A stretch of 35,181 bases of DNA from Anaerolineales bacterium. GTDB lineage: Bacteria; Chloroflexota; Anaerolineae; Anaerolineales; Villigracilaceae. Positions 8,735 through 16,976 of this stretch are shown here, piece after piece. The translations under genes were made by a program, and so were the position numbers. The stretch spans positions 1 to 35,181 of the forward strand of contig JABWAU010000028.1 in the NCBI GenBank assembly GCA_013360875.1, given 5' to 3'. Every line of letters starts with the position of its first letter. Within the stretch, counting starts at the first letter, position 1. A model generated the notes under the pieces. The model saw only the letters and a list, made by a program, of their open reading frames with translations. It ran no database searches and had not been told where the DNA came from.

Positions 8735-8743
8735 TCACTTCAT
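8735..8743 (-). other. Minimal upstream ORF (ATG AAG TGA) with perfect Shine-Dalgarno
   Basis: On the minus strand AAGGAGG (8756-8750) is followed after six bases by ATG AAG TGA (8743-8735), in the leader of the binding-protein gene. The ribosome site is better than that of most real genes in the window, yet it serves a start codon, one codon and a stop. It could be a chance leftover or a ribosome-stalling minimal ORF. Confidence 0.4.
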
Positions 8744-8767
8744 GTGCCACCTCCTTATGGTCCGCGC

Positions 8768-8791
8768 GAAGCCCAAAGCGTTTTGGACTTC
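8768..8791. promoter_or_regulatory. Second LacI-type operator, upstream of the sugar ABC operon
   Basis: CCAAAGCGTTTTGG (8773-8786) with flanking GAAG/CTTC arms is an imperfect palindrome that matches the core of the operator at 9824-9843 (CCAAAACGTTTTGG) in 13 of 14 positions. It lies 105-128 bases before the binding-protein start codon, in the gap after the regulator gene, where the operon promoter should be. Confidence 0.8.
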
Positions 8792-8805
8792 ACGCGATGA
8801 AAACA

Positions 8806-9819
8806 TCAGGGGCTTGTAGACTCCCGAATGATGAGTTCGGGCTGAAGCAGGATTTGCGGTTCAGCCAGCGATTCATTGGCGATAAGAGCCAGCAACATCT
8901 TCACCAGGCGTCGGGCGATTTCGTAAACAGGTTGGTTGAGCGTGGTGAGAGGCGGACGGCTATGCTCTGCGTCTTCGATACCGTCGTAGCCCGCCACCGC
9001 AAGGTCGCGCCCGATCGCGAGTCCTTTTTCGTGGGCGGCGCGCATCGCTCCAATGGCAGTGAGGTCATTGATCCCGATAATGGCGGATGGCGGATCGGGC
9101 GTCGCCAGCAATCTTCGCGCCGCTTCATACCCTCCCTGACGCGTCAGGTTGCCCTCCACCACCAACTTCGCATCGAAAGGGATGCCGGCGGCTGCAAGCC
9201 CGTCGCGGTAACCTTCCAACCGGACCGATTGCAACATCAAATCGGGCGGCGCGCCGATGAAGGCGATGCGGCGATGACCCCGTTCGACCAGGTGGCCGAC
9301 CAGCGCGGCAAATCCGGAGCGGGCGTCCACTTCGATATAGGGATGGCTGGAGGAATTGAGGCTGCGGCCCATGGTAACGAACGGCAATTTCTTACCCGAC
9401 AAGAATTCGACGCGCCAATCATTGCGACGCATGCGGCTAAGCGCCATCCCATCTACACGACGGCTATGAGTCCACCTTTCATATAGCAGTTGTTCGGCGG
9501 CCTCACCGGGCGGGGCGGTGGAGACCAGCAAGTCGAAATTGTTCGAGGCCGCCTCATCGCCGAGACCGGCAATGAATTCCGAGAAAAAGGGATCTGAGAA
9601 ACGCGGCTGGATGGTGGGCAGAATGTACCCAATGGCTTCCGAGCGTCTGCGCCGCAGTTGGCGGGCGGCGCCGCGTGGTACGTACCCCATTTCCCGGGCG
9701 ACGCGGATCACGCGTTCGCGCGTCTCTTCCGCCACGTCGTCATATCCATCCAGCGCGCGGGAGACGGTGGTAATGGAAAGTTTGAGCCGCTTGGCTACGT
9801 CACGTATCGTGGGGGTCAT
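8806..9819 (-). CDS. LacI-family transcriptional regulator of the sugar operon
   Basis: DNA-binding repressor, 337 residues. An N-terminal LacI helix-turn-helix reads TIRDVAKRLKLSITTVSRAL, followed by the hinge helix region (RGAARQLRRRRSEAIGYILP) and a periplasmic-binding-protein-like sensor domain. ATG 9819 (MTPTIRDVAK) is chosen by comparison with the family; a TTG at 9846 would make the protein begin inside the operator palindrome. There is no Shine-Dalgarno before ATG 9819. The gene precedes the ABC operon on the same strand, and operators in front of both argue for autoregulation and local control, with a sugar or glycoside as inducer (inferred). Confidence 0.92.
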   Translation of the reverse strand: MTPTIRDVAKRLKLSITTVSRALDGYDDVAEETRERVIRVAREMGYVPRGAARQLRRRRSEAIGYILPTIQPRFSDPFFSEFIAGLGDEAASNNFDLLVSTAPPGEAAEQLLYERWTHSRRVDGMALSRMRRNDWRVEFLSGKKLPFVTMGRSLNSSSHPYIEVDARSGFAALVGHLVERGHRRIAFIGAPPDLMLQSVRLEGYRDGLAAAGIPFDAKLVVEGNLTRQGGYEAARRLLATPDPPSAIIGINDLTAIGAMRAAHEKGLAIGRDLAVAGYDGIEDAEHSRPPLTTLNQPVYEIARRLVKMLLALIANESLAEPQILLQPELIIRESTSP

Positions 9820-9823
9820 AATT

Positions 9824-9843
9824 TTTCCAAAACGTTTTGGAAA
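9824..9843. promoter_or_regulatory. LacI-type operator (20-bp perfect palindrome) in front of the regulator gene
   Basis: TTTCCAAAACGTTTTGGAAA is self-complementary over all 20 bases with the central CG typical of LacI-family operators. It lies five bases before the regulator start codon and just downstream of the predicted promoter, so binding should block transcription start. Confidence 0.88.
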
Positions 9844-9850
9844 CAAGAGG

Positions 9851-9880
9851 ATTTTAAGGCAGTATGGGTGAATTAGTCAA
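9851..9880 (-). promoter_or_regulatory. Predicted sigma70-type promoter of the LacI-type gene
   Basis: Minus strand TTGACT (9880-9875), 18-base spacer, TAAAAT (9856-9851). The expected start at about 9844 would make the first 20 or so transcribed bases the operator itself, leaving a leader of about 25 bases without a Shine-Dalgarno. Confidence 0.6.
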
Positions 9881-9966
9881 GCAATTTCGAGTGCGAACCG
9901 GATGGTGATAAAATTCACCCCATCCGGGAACATCGAACAGGCAATCTGCTGGACAAATCGTCAACC

Positions 9967-10461
9967 ATGCCCCTCTCCGATCAAGGCGTCACTTCCGATA
10001 GATACACCCTCATCCCTCGCACGGCGATCTTTTTGCGGCGCGGGGACTCATTCCTGCTCCTCAAGAGCGCGCCGACGAAGCGACTGTGGGCGAACAAGTA
10101 CAACGGACTCGGCGGGCACGTTGAACGCGGCGAGGATGCCCTCTCCGCCGCAAAGCGCGAACTGCTCGAGGAAACCGGTCTCACCGCGGACTTGTGGCTG
10201 TGCGGCACGTTGATCGTGGACGCGGGCGAAACGGGGATTGGCTTGTTTGTCTTCAGCGGGGAATGTATCGAGGGGGAACCCAGATCATCGAAAGAGGGAG
10301 CGGCGGAGTGGATTGAATATCGGAGGATTGGAGGATTGCCGGTGGTGGAGGACCTGCCGGTATTGTTGCGGAAGATCCATTCGATGAAACGCGGCGACGT
10401 TCCTTTTCACGCGCGGTCGTATTACGACGAAGAGGGAAAACTGACGGTCGTGTTCGGTTGA
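9967..10461 (+). CDS. Nudix hydrolase (MutT/8-oxo-dGTP diphosphatase-like)
   Basis: Pyrophosphohydrolase, 164 residues. The Nudix box GX5EX7REUXEEXGU is complete at residues 50-72 (GHVERGED, then KRELLEETGL), so metal binding and catalysis should be intact. The upstream stretch AIFLRRGDSFLLLKSAPTKRLWANKYNGLGG and the C-terminal FHARSYYDEEGKL fit the MutT-like group that sanitises oxidised nucleotides, but the substrate of Nudix enzymes is hard to read from sequence. It is transcribed away from the LacI-type gene and ends at a terminator shared with pckA. Confidence 0.88.
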   Translation: MPLSDQGVTSDRYTLIPRTAIFLRRGDSFLLLKSAPTKRLWANKYNGLGGHVERGEDALSAAKRELLEETGLTADLWLCGTLIVDAGETGIGLFVFSGECIEGEPRSSKEGAAEWIEYRRIGGLPVVEDLPVLLRKIHSMKRGDVPFHARSYYDEEGKLTVVFG

Positions 10462-10486
10462 CGCGCAAATTCGAGGGATTAAAACG

Positions 10487-10515
10487 ATCAGCCAACCTCG
10501 ATTGAGTTGGCTGAT
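10487..10515. terminator. Bidirectional intrinsic terminator between the Nudix gene and pckA
   Basis: Perfect 10-bp stem ATCAGCCAAC/GTTGGCTGAT with a nine-base loop. On the minus strand it is followed by CGTTTTAAT, on the plus strand by TTCAGG. It sits between two convergent genes. Confidence 0.8.
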
Positions 10516-10546
10516 TTCAGGTAAATCAACGGCGAACGCGACGATC

Positions 10547-12193
10547 TCAGATCTTCGGTCCCGCCTGTACCACTTCCTTCGGCGTCTGGTCTTCGAACTT
10601 GGCGAAGTTCTGCTCGAAGCGCATTGCCAGGTCCTTGTAGCGGCGGTCATATTCCTTTTTATCGCCCCACGAAGAGGAGGGGTCTAAAACCTCGGATGGA
10701 ACGTCCGGACATTCCATTGGCACCTCGAAGCCAAAGACCGGATCGGTCTTGTATTTCACGTTATCCAGTTTACCGGTCAATGCCGCATTCAACAACGCGC
10801 GCGTGTAGCGAATCGAGATACGCTTGCCCACGCCGTACGGACCTCCCACCCATCCCGTATTAACCAGCCAGCACTTGACGCCGTATCGTCCGATCTTGTT
10901 CTTCAGCAATTCGGCGTATTTATACGGATGATGCACCATGAACGGACCGCCGAAACAGGCGGAGAAGGTCATCTCCGGTTCATCGCGCAAACCGACTTCC
11001 GTCCCACCGACTTTGGACGTGTACCCCGAAATGAACTGGTACAACGCCTGGTTGGGGGTCAGCCGCGCAATGGGAGGCATGACGCCGTTCGCGTCGCACG
11101 TCAACAGGATGATGTTCTTCGGATGCCCCGCCTTCTTTTCGGGGACGGCGTTCGCGATGAATTCCAAAGGATACGAGGCGCGAGTGTTCTCGGTGATCGA
11201 GTCGTCGTCGAGGTCAATGTAGCGCGTAACCGGGTCGAACGTCACGTTCTCGAGGATCGTCCCGAACATTTTGGTCGTCGCGTAAATTTCCGGCTCGGCG
11301 GATTCGGACAACCCGATGACTTTTGCGTAGCATCCGCCCTCGAAGTTGAAGACGCCGTCGTCGCTCCACCCATGCTCATCGTCCCCAATGAGGCGGCGCG
11401 TCGGGTCGGCGGAAAGAGTCGTTTTGCCGGTGCCGCTCAAACCGAAAAATAAAGCCACGTCGTTGGGGTCGTCCGGGCTGACATTCGCCGAACAGTGCAT
11501 CGAAAGCACGCCCTCCAGCGGGAGCAGATAGTTCAATAACGTGAATACGGATTTCTTCAACTCGCCCGCGTAAAGGGTGTTGCCGACGATCGCCAGTTTC
11601 TTTTCGAAGTTCAGCACGATGAACGTCTCGCTGTTGGTGTTGTCAACCGCCGGGGCGGATTTGAATCCGGGCGCGGCAACAATTGTAAAGTCCGGGACGA
11701 AGCGTTTGTATTCCTCCAGCGATTCCGGCGTGAGGAACATGTTCCGAACGAACATGGCGTGCCAGGCGTGTTCCGTCACGAAGCGCACGGGCAGGCGATA
11801 ATTTTCGTCCGCGCCCGCGTATACGTCCTGCACGAAAACGTCCCTGCCTTGAAGGTATCCGAGCAAACGCACATACAGCGCGTCGAACTTTTCGATCTCG
11901 AACGGGCGGTTGTACACGCCCCACCAGATATTATTTTCCGAGTCCGTATGACGGACAACAAACTTATCGTTCGCGGAGCGCGCCGTATGTTTGCCCGTAT
12001 GCGCGATGAACGGACCGCCGCGCGAGGTGACGCCCTCCCCTCGAAAGACAGCCTCTTCGTATAACGCTTCGGTCGCCAGGTTCCAATAAGCCAGCCGCAA
12101 ATTGGACACGCCAATGGTCGAGAGATTCAAGTCCGCCTTGCGGATCTGGGCGACCGATTCTGCGGGGGTTTTGATGTTGAGTAGATTGTTCAT
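10547..12193 (-). CDS. pckA: Phosphoenolpyruvate carboxykinase (ATP)
   Basis: Converts oxaloacetate and ATP to phosphoenolpyruvate, CO2 and ADP in the first dedicated step of gluconeogenesis (EC 4.1.1.49). At 548 residues it has full family length. Visible motifs are the P-loop GLSGTGKTT (251-259), the kinase-2 and metal region GDDEHGW shortly after, the substrate segment RGGPFIAHTGKHTARS near residues 58-73, and the C-terminal NTGWVGGPYGVGKRI. The start has GAGGAA upstream. It is followed by a shared terminator and preceded by a repeat-filled spacer, so it is probably transcribed alone or read through from the aminotransferase gene. Confidence 0.97.
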   Translation of the reverse strand: MNNLLNIKTPAESVAQIRKADLNLSTIGVSNLRLAYWNLATEALYEEAVFRGEGVTSRGGPFIAHTGKHTARSANDKFVVRHTDSENNIWWGVYNRPFEIEKFDALYVRLLGYLQGRDVFVQDVYAGADENYRLPVRFVTEHAWHAMFVRNMFLTPESLEEYKRFVPDFTIVAAPGFKSAPAVDNTNSETFIVLNFEKKLAIVGNTLYAGELKKSVFTLLNYLLPLEGVLSMHCSANVSPDDPNDVALFFGLSGTGKTTLSADPTRRLIGDDEHGWSDDGVFNFEGGCYAKVIGLSESAEPEIYATTKMFGTILENVTFDPVTRYIDLDDDSITENTRASYPLEFIANAVPEKKAGHPKNIILLTCDANGVMPPIARLTPNQALYQFISGYTSKVGGTEVGLRDEPEMTFSACFGGPFMVHHPYKYAELLKNKIGRYGVKCWLVNTGWVGGPYGVGKRISIRYTRALLNAALTGKLDNVKYKTDPVFGFEVPMECPDVPSEVLDPSSSWGDKKEYDRRYKDLAMRFEQNFAKFEDQTPKEVVQAGPKI

Positions 12194-12220
12194 TTATTTC
12201 CTCGGTGGATGAGCATTCGG

Positions 12221-12288
12221 GCACACGGGTATACAGGTCATAAACGAATCTTGTTTACCTGTCTACGTGCCTGCTTGTTTACTTCGCC
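12221..12288. repeat. Interspersed ACAGGTA/GTAAACAAG spacer repeat
   Basis: The pckA-aminotransferase spacer is almost entirely variants of GTAGACAGGTAAACAAG (read on the minus strand). The same vocabulary fills 30955-31050 before the dehydratase gene, so this is a dispersed family. Confidence 0.55.
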
Positions 12289-13506
12289 TCACATCCAATC
12301 TCTTATCATCTTCTTATCGCCAATATAGATCTCGTTCGGGCTGGTCGGGTCAAGCGCCCATTTGATGCGTGCAATGCCCTCGGTCACGTCCTTGACCGAA
12401 CCGGAAAACGAAATGCGGATGTGCCCCTCCATCCCAAACTCTTTGCCCGGTACCGTCACCACCATCGCCTTCTTGAGCAGGAAGCGCGAGACCTCGACCG
12501 AATTGCCGTTGAAGGCGCGGATGTCCGGCAGGGCATAGAACGTCCCCTGCGGTTCGATCAAACGGACGCCGTTGAACGTCCTGAACTCTTGTAGCAGCAC
12601 ATCGCGGTTGTTCTGGATGTGAAGACGCAGCGCCTCCACCACGGACTGCAAGCCGTTCAACGCACCCTCAGCCGCCGCCTGGCTGACGGGGCTTACGCCC
12701 GAGGTCGTCTGCGCGGTGACGTTCGTCATCACGCGAACGAGTTGCCGCGGTCCCACCACCCAGCCGACGCGGAAGCCGGTCATGCCGTACAACTTCGCCA
12801 CGCCGTTGACGACGATGATGTGCGAGTCTTCGACGTCCTTCTTCGTGAAACGATAGGCTGGCGCGGCCTCGTTACCATCGAACGTCAACTTGTGATAGAT
12901 GTCGTCGCAGATCAGGTAGATGCCCTTGCGCTCGCACAGGTCAACCAGTTTTTCGATCAACTCCGGCGGATAGATCACACCGGAGGGGTTGTTCGGGCTG
13001 TTGACGATGAGCGCCCGCGTGTAGGAGGTGATCGCCCGTTCGATGTCCTCGAAGCGAGGCGTGAACGTTCCATCCTCGGGCGTGACAATCACCGGTTTAC
13101 CCATGCACATCTTGATGATCTCCGGGTACGACACCCAGTACGGCGCAATGACGATCACTTCGTCCTGCGGGTTCAAAATGCTGTAGATGATGTTGAACAG
13201 GGATTGTTTTGCGCCGTTCGTGATGATGACGTTTTCCGGCGCGACGAGGCGGTCGTAATTTTCCTCCGTGTAACGAATCACCGCCTTCTTCAACGAGGGA
13301 ATTCCGTCAATGGGAACGTACTTCACCTCTCCGCTGGTCAGTTTTGCCGCGGAGGAAAGGATGGCATGGATCGGCGTCTTGTTCTTCGGCTCTCCGATCC
13401 CCAGGTTGATCACGGCTTCGCCGCGTTCGCGCAAGAGTCTCGCTTCTTCGTTCAGCGCCAGTGTGGGAGACTCTACGATCTCACTGGCAAGTTTGCTCAA
13501 TTTCAT
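12289..13506 (-). CDS. Class I/II pyridoxal-phosphate aminotransferase (aspartate aminotransferase-like)
   Basis: PLP-dependent aminotransferase, fold type I, 405 residues. It has SPNNPSG (170-176), DDIYHKL (from 201) and the PLP lysine K238 in AKLYGMTGFRVGW, where most relatives have SK rather than AK. It most resembles the bacterial 1-beta aspartate/prephenate aminotransferases; the amino acid used is not certain. ATG 13506 is preferred because CGGAG precedes it at good spacing; an in-frame GTG at 13512 would cover that site. A terminator-like hairpin lies directly in front of its ribosome-binding site, which suggests attenuation. Confidence 0.9.
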   Translation of the reverse strand: MKLSKLASEIVESPTLALNEEARLLRERGEAVINLGIGEPKNKTPIHAILSSAAKLTSGEVKYVPIDGIPSLKKAVIRYTEENYDRLVAPENVIITNGAKQSLFNIIYSILNPQDEVIVIAPYWVSYPEIIKMCMGKPVIVTPEDGTFTPRFEDIERAITSYTRALIVNSPNNPSGVIYPPELIEKLVDLCERKGIYLICDDIYHKLTFDGNEAAPAYRFTKKDVEDSHIIVVNGVAKLYGMTGFRVGWVVGPRQLVRVMTNVTAQTTSGVSPVSQAAAEGALNGLQSVVEALRLHIQNNRDVLLQEFRTFNGVRLIEPQGTFYALPDIRAFNGNSVEVSRFLLKKAMVVTVPGKEFGMEGHIRISFSGSVKDVTEGIARIKWALDPTSPNEIYIGDKKMIRDWM

Positions 13507-13520
13507 ATCCACTCCGATTA

Positions 13521-13558
13521 AAAAACCATCTGGTCAGGCGTGTCTGCTCTGACCAGAT
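13521..13558 (-). terminator. Intrinsic terminator, possibly an attenuator of the aminotransferase gene
   Basis: Stem ATCTGGTCAG/CTGACCAGAT (10 bp, 11-base loop) followed on the minus strand by GGTTTTTTAAT. It ends the upstream phospholipase-like transcript, but its T-tract finishes only a few bases before the Shine-Dalgarno of the aminotransferase gene, an arrangement typical of leader attenuators. Confidence 0.8.
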
Positions 13559-13624
13559 ACAATTTGATAGCCGCAAAGAAAGCGGCGCCGACACAAAAAT
13601 GTCAGACAAGGCTATCATGCCGCC

Positions 13625-13630
13625 ATTATA
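13625..13630 (-). promoter_or_regulatory. Possible -10 element of the aminotransferase leader
   Basis: TATAAT on the minus strand, 119 bases before the ATG. The matching -35 region (CCGGTT at 17-base spacing) is poor, so this is tentative. If used, transcription would start near 13618 and the terminator at 13521-13558 would lie within the leader. Confidence 0.3.
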
Positions 13631-13678
13631 CTACATGGAAATTTTCAAACCGGCGAAAGAACGGGAGGCCATGGACGC

Positions 13679-14935
13679 CTACGGACACGCCATCGCCGCC
13701 GGGTCCGGGTTCTTTCCAATCGCCCAGACGCGCTCGAATTCCTCAACGTAAAGCCTCGCAATATCGGGGTTGTCAATGATGATCACATTCTCGTCGTTGG
13801 TGGTCTCCGCCCGCGTGGAGAAATTCAGCGAGCCGGTGACCACGTACCGCTCATCCACGATTACGACCTTGTGATGCAGGAAACCGCCGTTGCCATCCTG
13901 CCGGACGGGAACCTCGCCGCAGAAGAGCGTCCGCAATTCCGCCGATTCAGAAGTGCTGCCGAACGACTCGAACACGCCCGCCACATCCACTCCGTGGAGA
14001 TAACGCTGGATCATCGCGTCGGCAAGCGGATAATCCGTAAAACTGAACGCCATGAAATACACGCTCGATTGCGCACTTTGCACCAATGGGACGATGGCGG
14101 TTTCGAGCGCGGGATCCTCCGACGTGAAGATTACCTGGATGGGCGTCCCTTCGATGTTCAACGACTGGTCCGCCAGTTGGGAAGGCGACCTCGCGCCGAA
14201 TTGACCGTTCCACATCTCGTCGAATTCCCGCTCGTAGATTGCCGCCAACTCCGGCGAACGGATCACGATCACGTTATTGTTCTGGTCGTAGATCCCGTTC
14301 TTCGTGATGTTGGTTGACCCCGTCCATACGATCCGACCGTCGAAGATCCAAAACTTATTGTGCATGAAGGCGGACCTTCCAAGATCATCCCTTACTTCGA
14401 TGCCCGCGTCACGCAGCATCGCGAACTGACCGTGACCCGGCTCCTCGTCCGCAAGCAAGCCGTGTTCGTCGTCCGTCACCCAGCGCACGTCCACGCCGCG
14501 CCCCTTCGCCGCGATCAATGCCCGGGCGGTCGAATCAAGATCGAACTCGAATGAAGCGATGTGGATGCTCGTCTGCGCGGCGTTGATGTACTGGATCAAC
14601 TTCTCCTCGACCGAACCACCGATCACGTTGGGGTCGCGATGATTATTGGGGTCTGTAAAATACACCTCCCACCAGCCTGCGAGGGGTGAAACCGTCGGCT
14701 CCTGCCCGATCACCACCGGCGTCGCGGTGGAAGCGTTTACATCCGGCAGGAAAGGCGTCTCCGTTGCTAACAAGAGCGGCGTCGCCGAAGCGGCAGGCGT
14801 ATCGGTTTCGGAGAATAACCCGCCCACGTCAATTCCGGTCAGGGCGTAGAACGCGCCGCAGATCAACAACAGGACGGTGAACAATAAAACAATGACGCCG
14901 CCCTGGGTTTTCGAAATCGTCCTTCGCTTTGCCAT
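13679..14935 (-). CDS. Membrane-anchored phospholipase D-like protein with two HKD motifs
   Basis: Phosphodiesterase-superfamily protein, 418 residues. One hydrophobic segment (about residues 12-32) anchors or exports it; a T/P/A-rich linker follows to about 85. Both catalytic HKD motifs are complete: H192, K194, D199 with GSTN following, and H354, K356, D361 with GSLNFS following. Relatives include phospholipases, cardiolipin synthase-like enzymes and Nuc-type nucleases; this one resembles the Nuc/PLD-like secreted group, so DNA or phospholipid is the likely substrate. It begins four bases after the stop of a hypothetical gene and is probably co-transcribed with it. Confidence 0.88.
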   Translation of the reverse strand: MAKRRTISKTQGGVIVLLFTVLLLICGAFYALTGIDVGGLFSETDTPAASATPLLLATETPFLPDVNASTATPVVIGQEPTVSPLAGWWEVYFTDPNNHRDPNVIGGSVEEKLIQYINAAQTSIHIASFEFDLDSTARALIAAKGRGVDVRWVTDDEHGLLADEEPGHGQFAMLRDAGIEVRDDLGRSAFMHNKFWIFDGRIVWTGSTNITKNGIYDQNNNVIVIRSPELAAIYEREFDEMWNGQFGARSPSQLADQSLNIEGTPIQVIFTSEDPALETAIVPLVQSAQSSVYFMAFSFTDYPLADAMIQRYLHGVDVAGVFESFGSTSESAELRTLFCGEVPVRQDGNGGFLHHKVVIVDERYVVTGSLNFSTRAETTNDENVIIIDNPDIARLYVEEFERVWAIGKNPDPAAMACP

Positions 14936-14939
14936 GATC

Positions 14940-15371
14940 TCATCCTTTGATTCGTTTTTCTTCCACCAGGTTTTTCAACCACGCAACGATCTGCCGCGCA
15001 TTCGCCTGCGAGGGCAGGTGGGCAAGCGCCTCGTCCATGGAGGGCAGCGAGAACGATTCACCGAACAACACGCGCGCCTGTTCGCCGACGCGGTGCCACA
15101 AAGCGCGCCGCGTCTCAACCTCCAAATCCGCCTCCCCCGCCCACCTCGCGACCGAGCGCAGCATCAAACGCAAGGCGCGCAGACGCGGCGCGATATGTCC
15201 TTCGGCAGAGTCGTTGTCCATGCGCTCGGTTTCGTTCACGATGCGCCTCGCCGCAGACTCCCCCCACGAAAACAATTCGCCTGCCGCATCATCGTCCAAC
15301 GACGCGGCAAGCGACTCGTTCCCGATCATGCTCCCCATCGCCTGATGGAATCGTTTCTCCAATTCATCCAT
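14940..15371 (-). CDS. Hypothetical helical protein
   Basis: 143 residues, not recognised. It is rich in charged residues and predicted helical throughout (MDELEKRFHQAMGSMIGNES, then RLRALRLMLRSVARWAGE), without membrane segments or Cys motifs; the C terminus is basic. The tight spacing to the phospholipase-like gene (four bases) implies joint expression and perhaps a shared role. Coding is supported by the clean frame and this coupling, not by similarity. Confidence 0.65.
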   Translation of the reverse strand: MDELEKRFHQAMGSMIGNESLAASLDDDAAGELFSWGESAARRIVNETERMDNDSAEGHIAPRLRALRLMLRSVARWAGEADLEVETRRALWHRVGEQARVLFGESFSLPSMDEALAHLPSQANARQIVAWLKNLVEEKRIKG

Positions 15372-15450
15372 GATGCGAGTATAGCAGAATTAATTTGGAA
15401 TCCAACGGCAATCTGTTGGAAACACCGACAGCAGGCTGCCGGAATCCATA

Positions 15451-16395
15451 TCAGACAAGGGTTTCAAAATCCTTCGGACTGCCCAACGGGAAGCGGCGTG
15501 CAGATGGCTCGATCCGCTTGACCATTCCCAACAGGACTTCCCCGCTTCCCGCCTCGACGAAAGCCTGCATCCCCATCCCAAGCATCCTCTCCACCGATTC
15601 CGTCCAGCGCACACGCGATTGCATCTGCGCCTTGATGTCGGCGCGCAGTTCGTCCGCTGAGAGCAGCGCGTTCGCATGGACGTTTCCGATCACAGGGATC
15701 GCCGGTTCCTCCATCGCGCACGCGTCCACCGCCGCGTTCCATTCCTCCTGGATCGAAGCCATGAGCGGAGAGTGCGCGGCAATGCTCACCGCAAGCGGAA
15801 GCGCGCGTTTTGCGCCCGCGGCTTTGGCTGCCTGCATGGCGCGTTCCAACGCGGGTTTGTGCCCGGAGATCACAACCTGCCCCGGGCAATTATCGTTCGC
15901 GACCTGAACGATCTCATCCACTGTGCTTGCCTCCGTGCAGACCCTGTCCAGCGTGGGAATGTCCACACCGAGAATAGCCGCCATGCCGCCGGGGTTGAGT
16001 TCGCCGGCGCGTTTCATCAACTCGCCGCGCGTGCGGACGAGTTTGAGTCCATCGGAAAAGGATAAGGCGCCGGAGGCGGTCAGAGCCGATAACTCGCCAA
16101 GAGAATGTCCGGCAACAGAAGCAGGTTTGAGGTGCGGATAAAGATGCGTCATCGTCCTCCATGCAGCAATCGAATGGACGTATAACGCCGGCTGCGTGTT
16201 GATCGTCTCGTCCAGTTCCTCTTTGGGTCCCTCCCACATGAGTTTGGAAAGTGAAAAACCGAGGAGGGAATCCGCTTCCTCGAAAGTTTGTCCCGCAATG
16301 GGATATGCTTCGGCAAGTTCCTTCCCCATGCCGGCCGCTTGCGAGCCTTGACCGGGGAAAATGAACGCGGTGGTCCTGGGATCGAGTTTCATCAT
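15451..16395 (-). CDS. fabD: Malonyl-CoA:acyl carrier protein transacylase
   Basis: Moves malonyl from CoA to acyl carrier protein, supplying the extender unit of fatty acid synthesis (EC 2.3.1.39), in the cytoplasm. The 314-residue protein has GQGSQ (15-19), the nucleophile Ser98 in GHSLGE, the active-site His208 in AAHSPLM, and the usual C-terminal VEAGSGEVL. Two adjacent ATG codons (16395, 16392) can start it; the second has better spacing to GGAG. It follows rpmF, the classic rpmF-fab linkage but without plsX and fabH between. Confidence 0.96.
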   Translation of the reverse strand: MMKLDPRTTAFIFPGQGSQAAGMGKELAEAYPIAGQTFEEADSLLGFSLSKLMWEGPKEELDETINTQPALYVHSIAAWRTMTHLYPHLKPASVAGHSLGELSALTASGALSFSDGLKLVRTRGELMKRAGELNPGGMAAILGVDIPTLDRVCTEASTVDEIVQVANDNCPGQVVISGHKPALERAMQAAKAAGAKRALPLAVSIAAHSPLMASIQEEWNAAVDACAMEEPAIPVIGNVHANALLSADELRADIKAQMQSRVRWTESVERMLGMGMQAFVEAGSGEVLLGMVKRIEPSARRFPLGSPKDFETLV

Positions 16396-16502
16396 AACTC
16401 CAACGTTTCACGCTTCGACTTCGTTACGCTTCGCTCAGGGCGATGATTTGCAATTAAAACACAAACGGATCGTGTTCGTCACGACCCGTCGGCGCATCGG
16501 GA

Positions 16503-16703
<201 letters not shown>

Positions 16704-16723
16704 TCGTCTTTCTCCTTTAGAAT

Positions 16724-16850
16724 TAGTATTACAGCGCAAAGTCCGACGCTAGAGAGCGTCGGTTCCGCTTCGGCGTAGGCAGATGTTCTCCCCTGGCGCT
16801 TGCCCGCCAGGGCAAGTGTAACGTCCGCCCAACCTTGCGCTGTAATGTTA
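16724..16850. repeat. MITE-like element, copy A (with 28-bp internal insertion)
   Basis: Terminal inverted repeats ATTACAGCGCAA (16728-16739) and TTGCGCTGTAAT (16835-16846) are perfect complements; flanks TAGT and GTTA extend them imperfectly. Without bases 16791-16818 the 91-base core aligns end to end with copy B (29586-29676), about 80 of 91 identical. The extra 28 bases contain the palindrome arms CCCTGGCG/CGCCAGGG. The element lies between the predicted rpmF promoter and rpmF. Confidence 0.8.
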
Positions 16851-16898
16851 GGCAGCGCCGATTTATATCCGGCGCTACGCCTTGACATAAGCGGGCAG

Positions 16899-16927
16899 AT
16901 TATAGCGGCTGGGGAGGGGAGCGTCAA
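16899..16927 (-). promoter_or_regulatory. Predicted sigma70-type promoter of rpmF-fabD
   Basis: Minus strand TTGACG (16927-16922), 17-base spacer, TATAAT (16904-16899). This is the best consensus promoter in the window. The expected start near 16892 gives rpmF a leader of about 190 bases that contains repeat copy A. Confidence 0.75.
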
Positions 16928-16976
16928 GTGAAATACGGGAAATTTCAAATACCCGACTCCATAGTAAAATGAGGAC

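Noticed and set aside
8524-9486. 320-codon open frame on the plus strand
   Set aside because: Antisense to the LacI-type regulator and part of the operon leader; no motif, and it would run across the operator.
12619-13521. 300-codon open frame on the plus strand
   Set aside because: Antisense to the aminotransferase gene, which has an intact PLP site.
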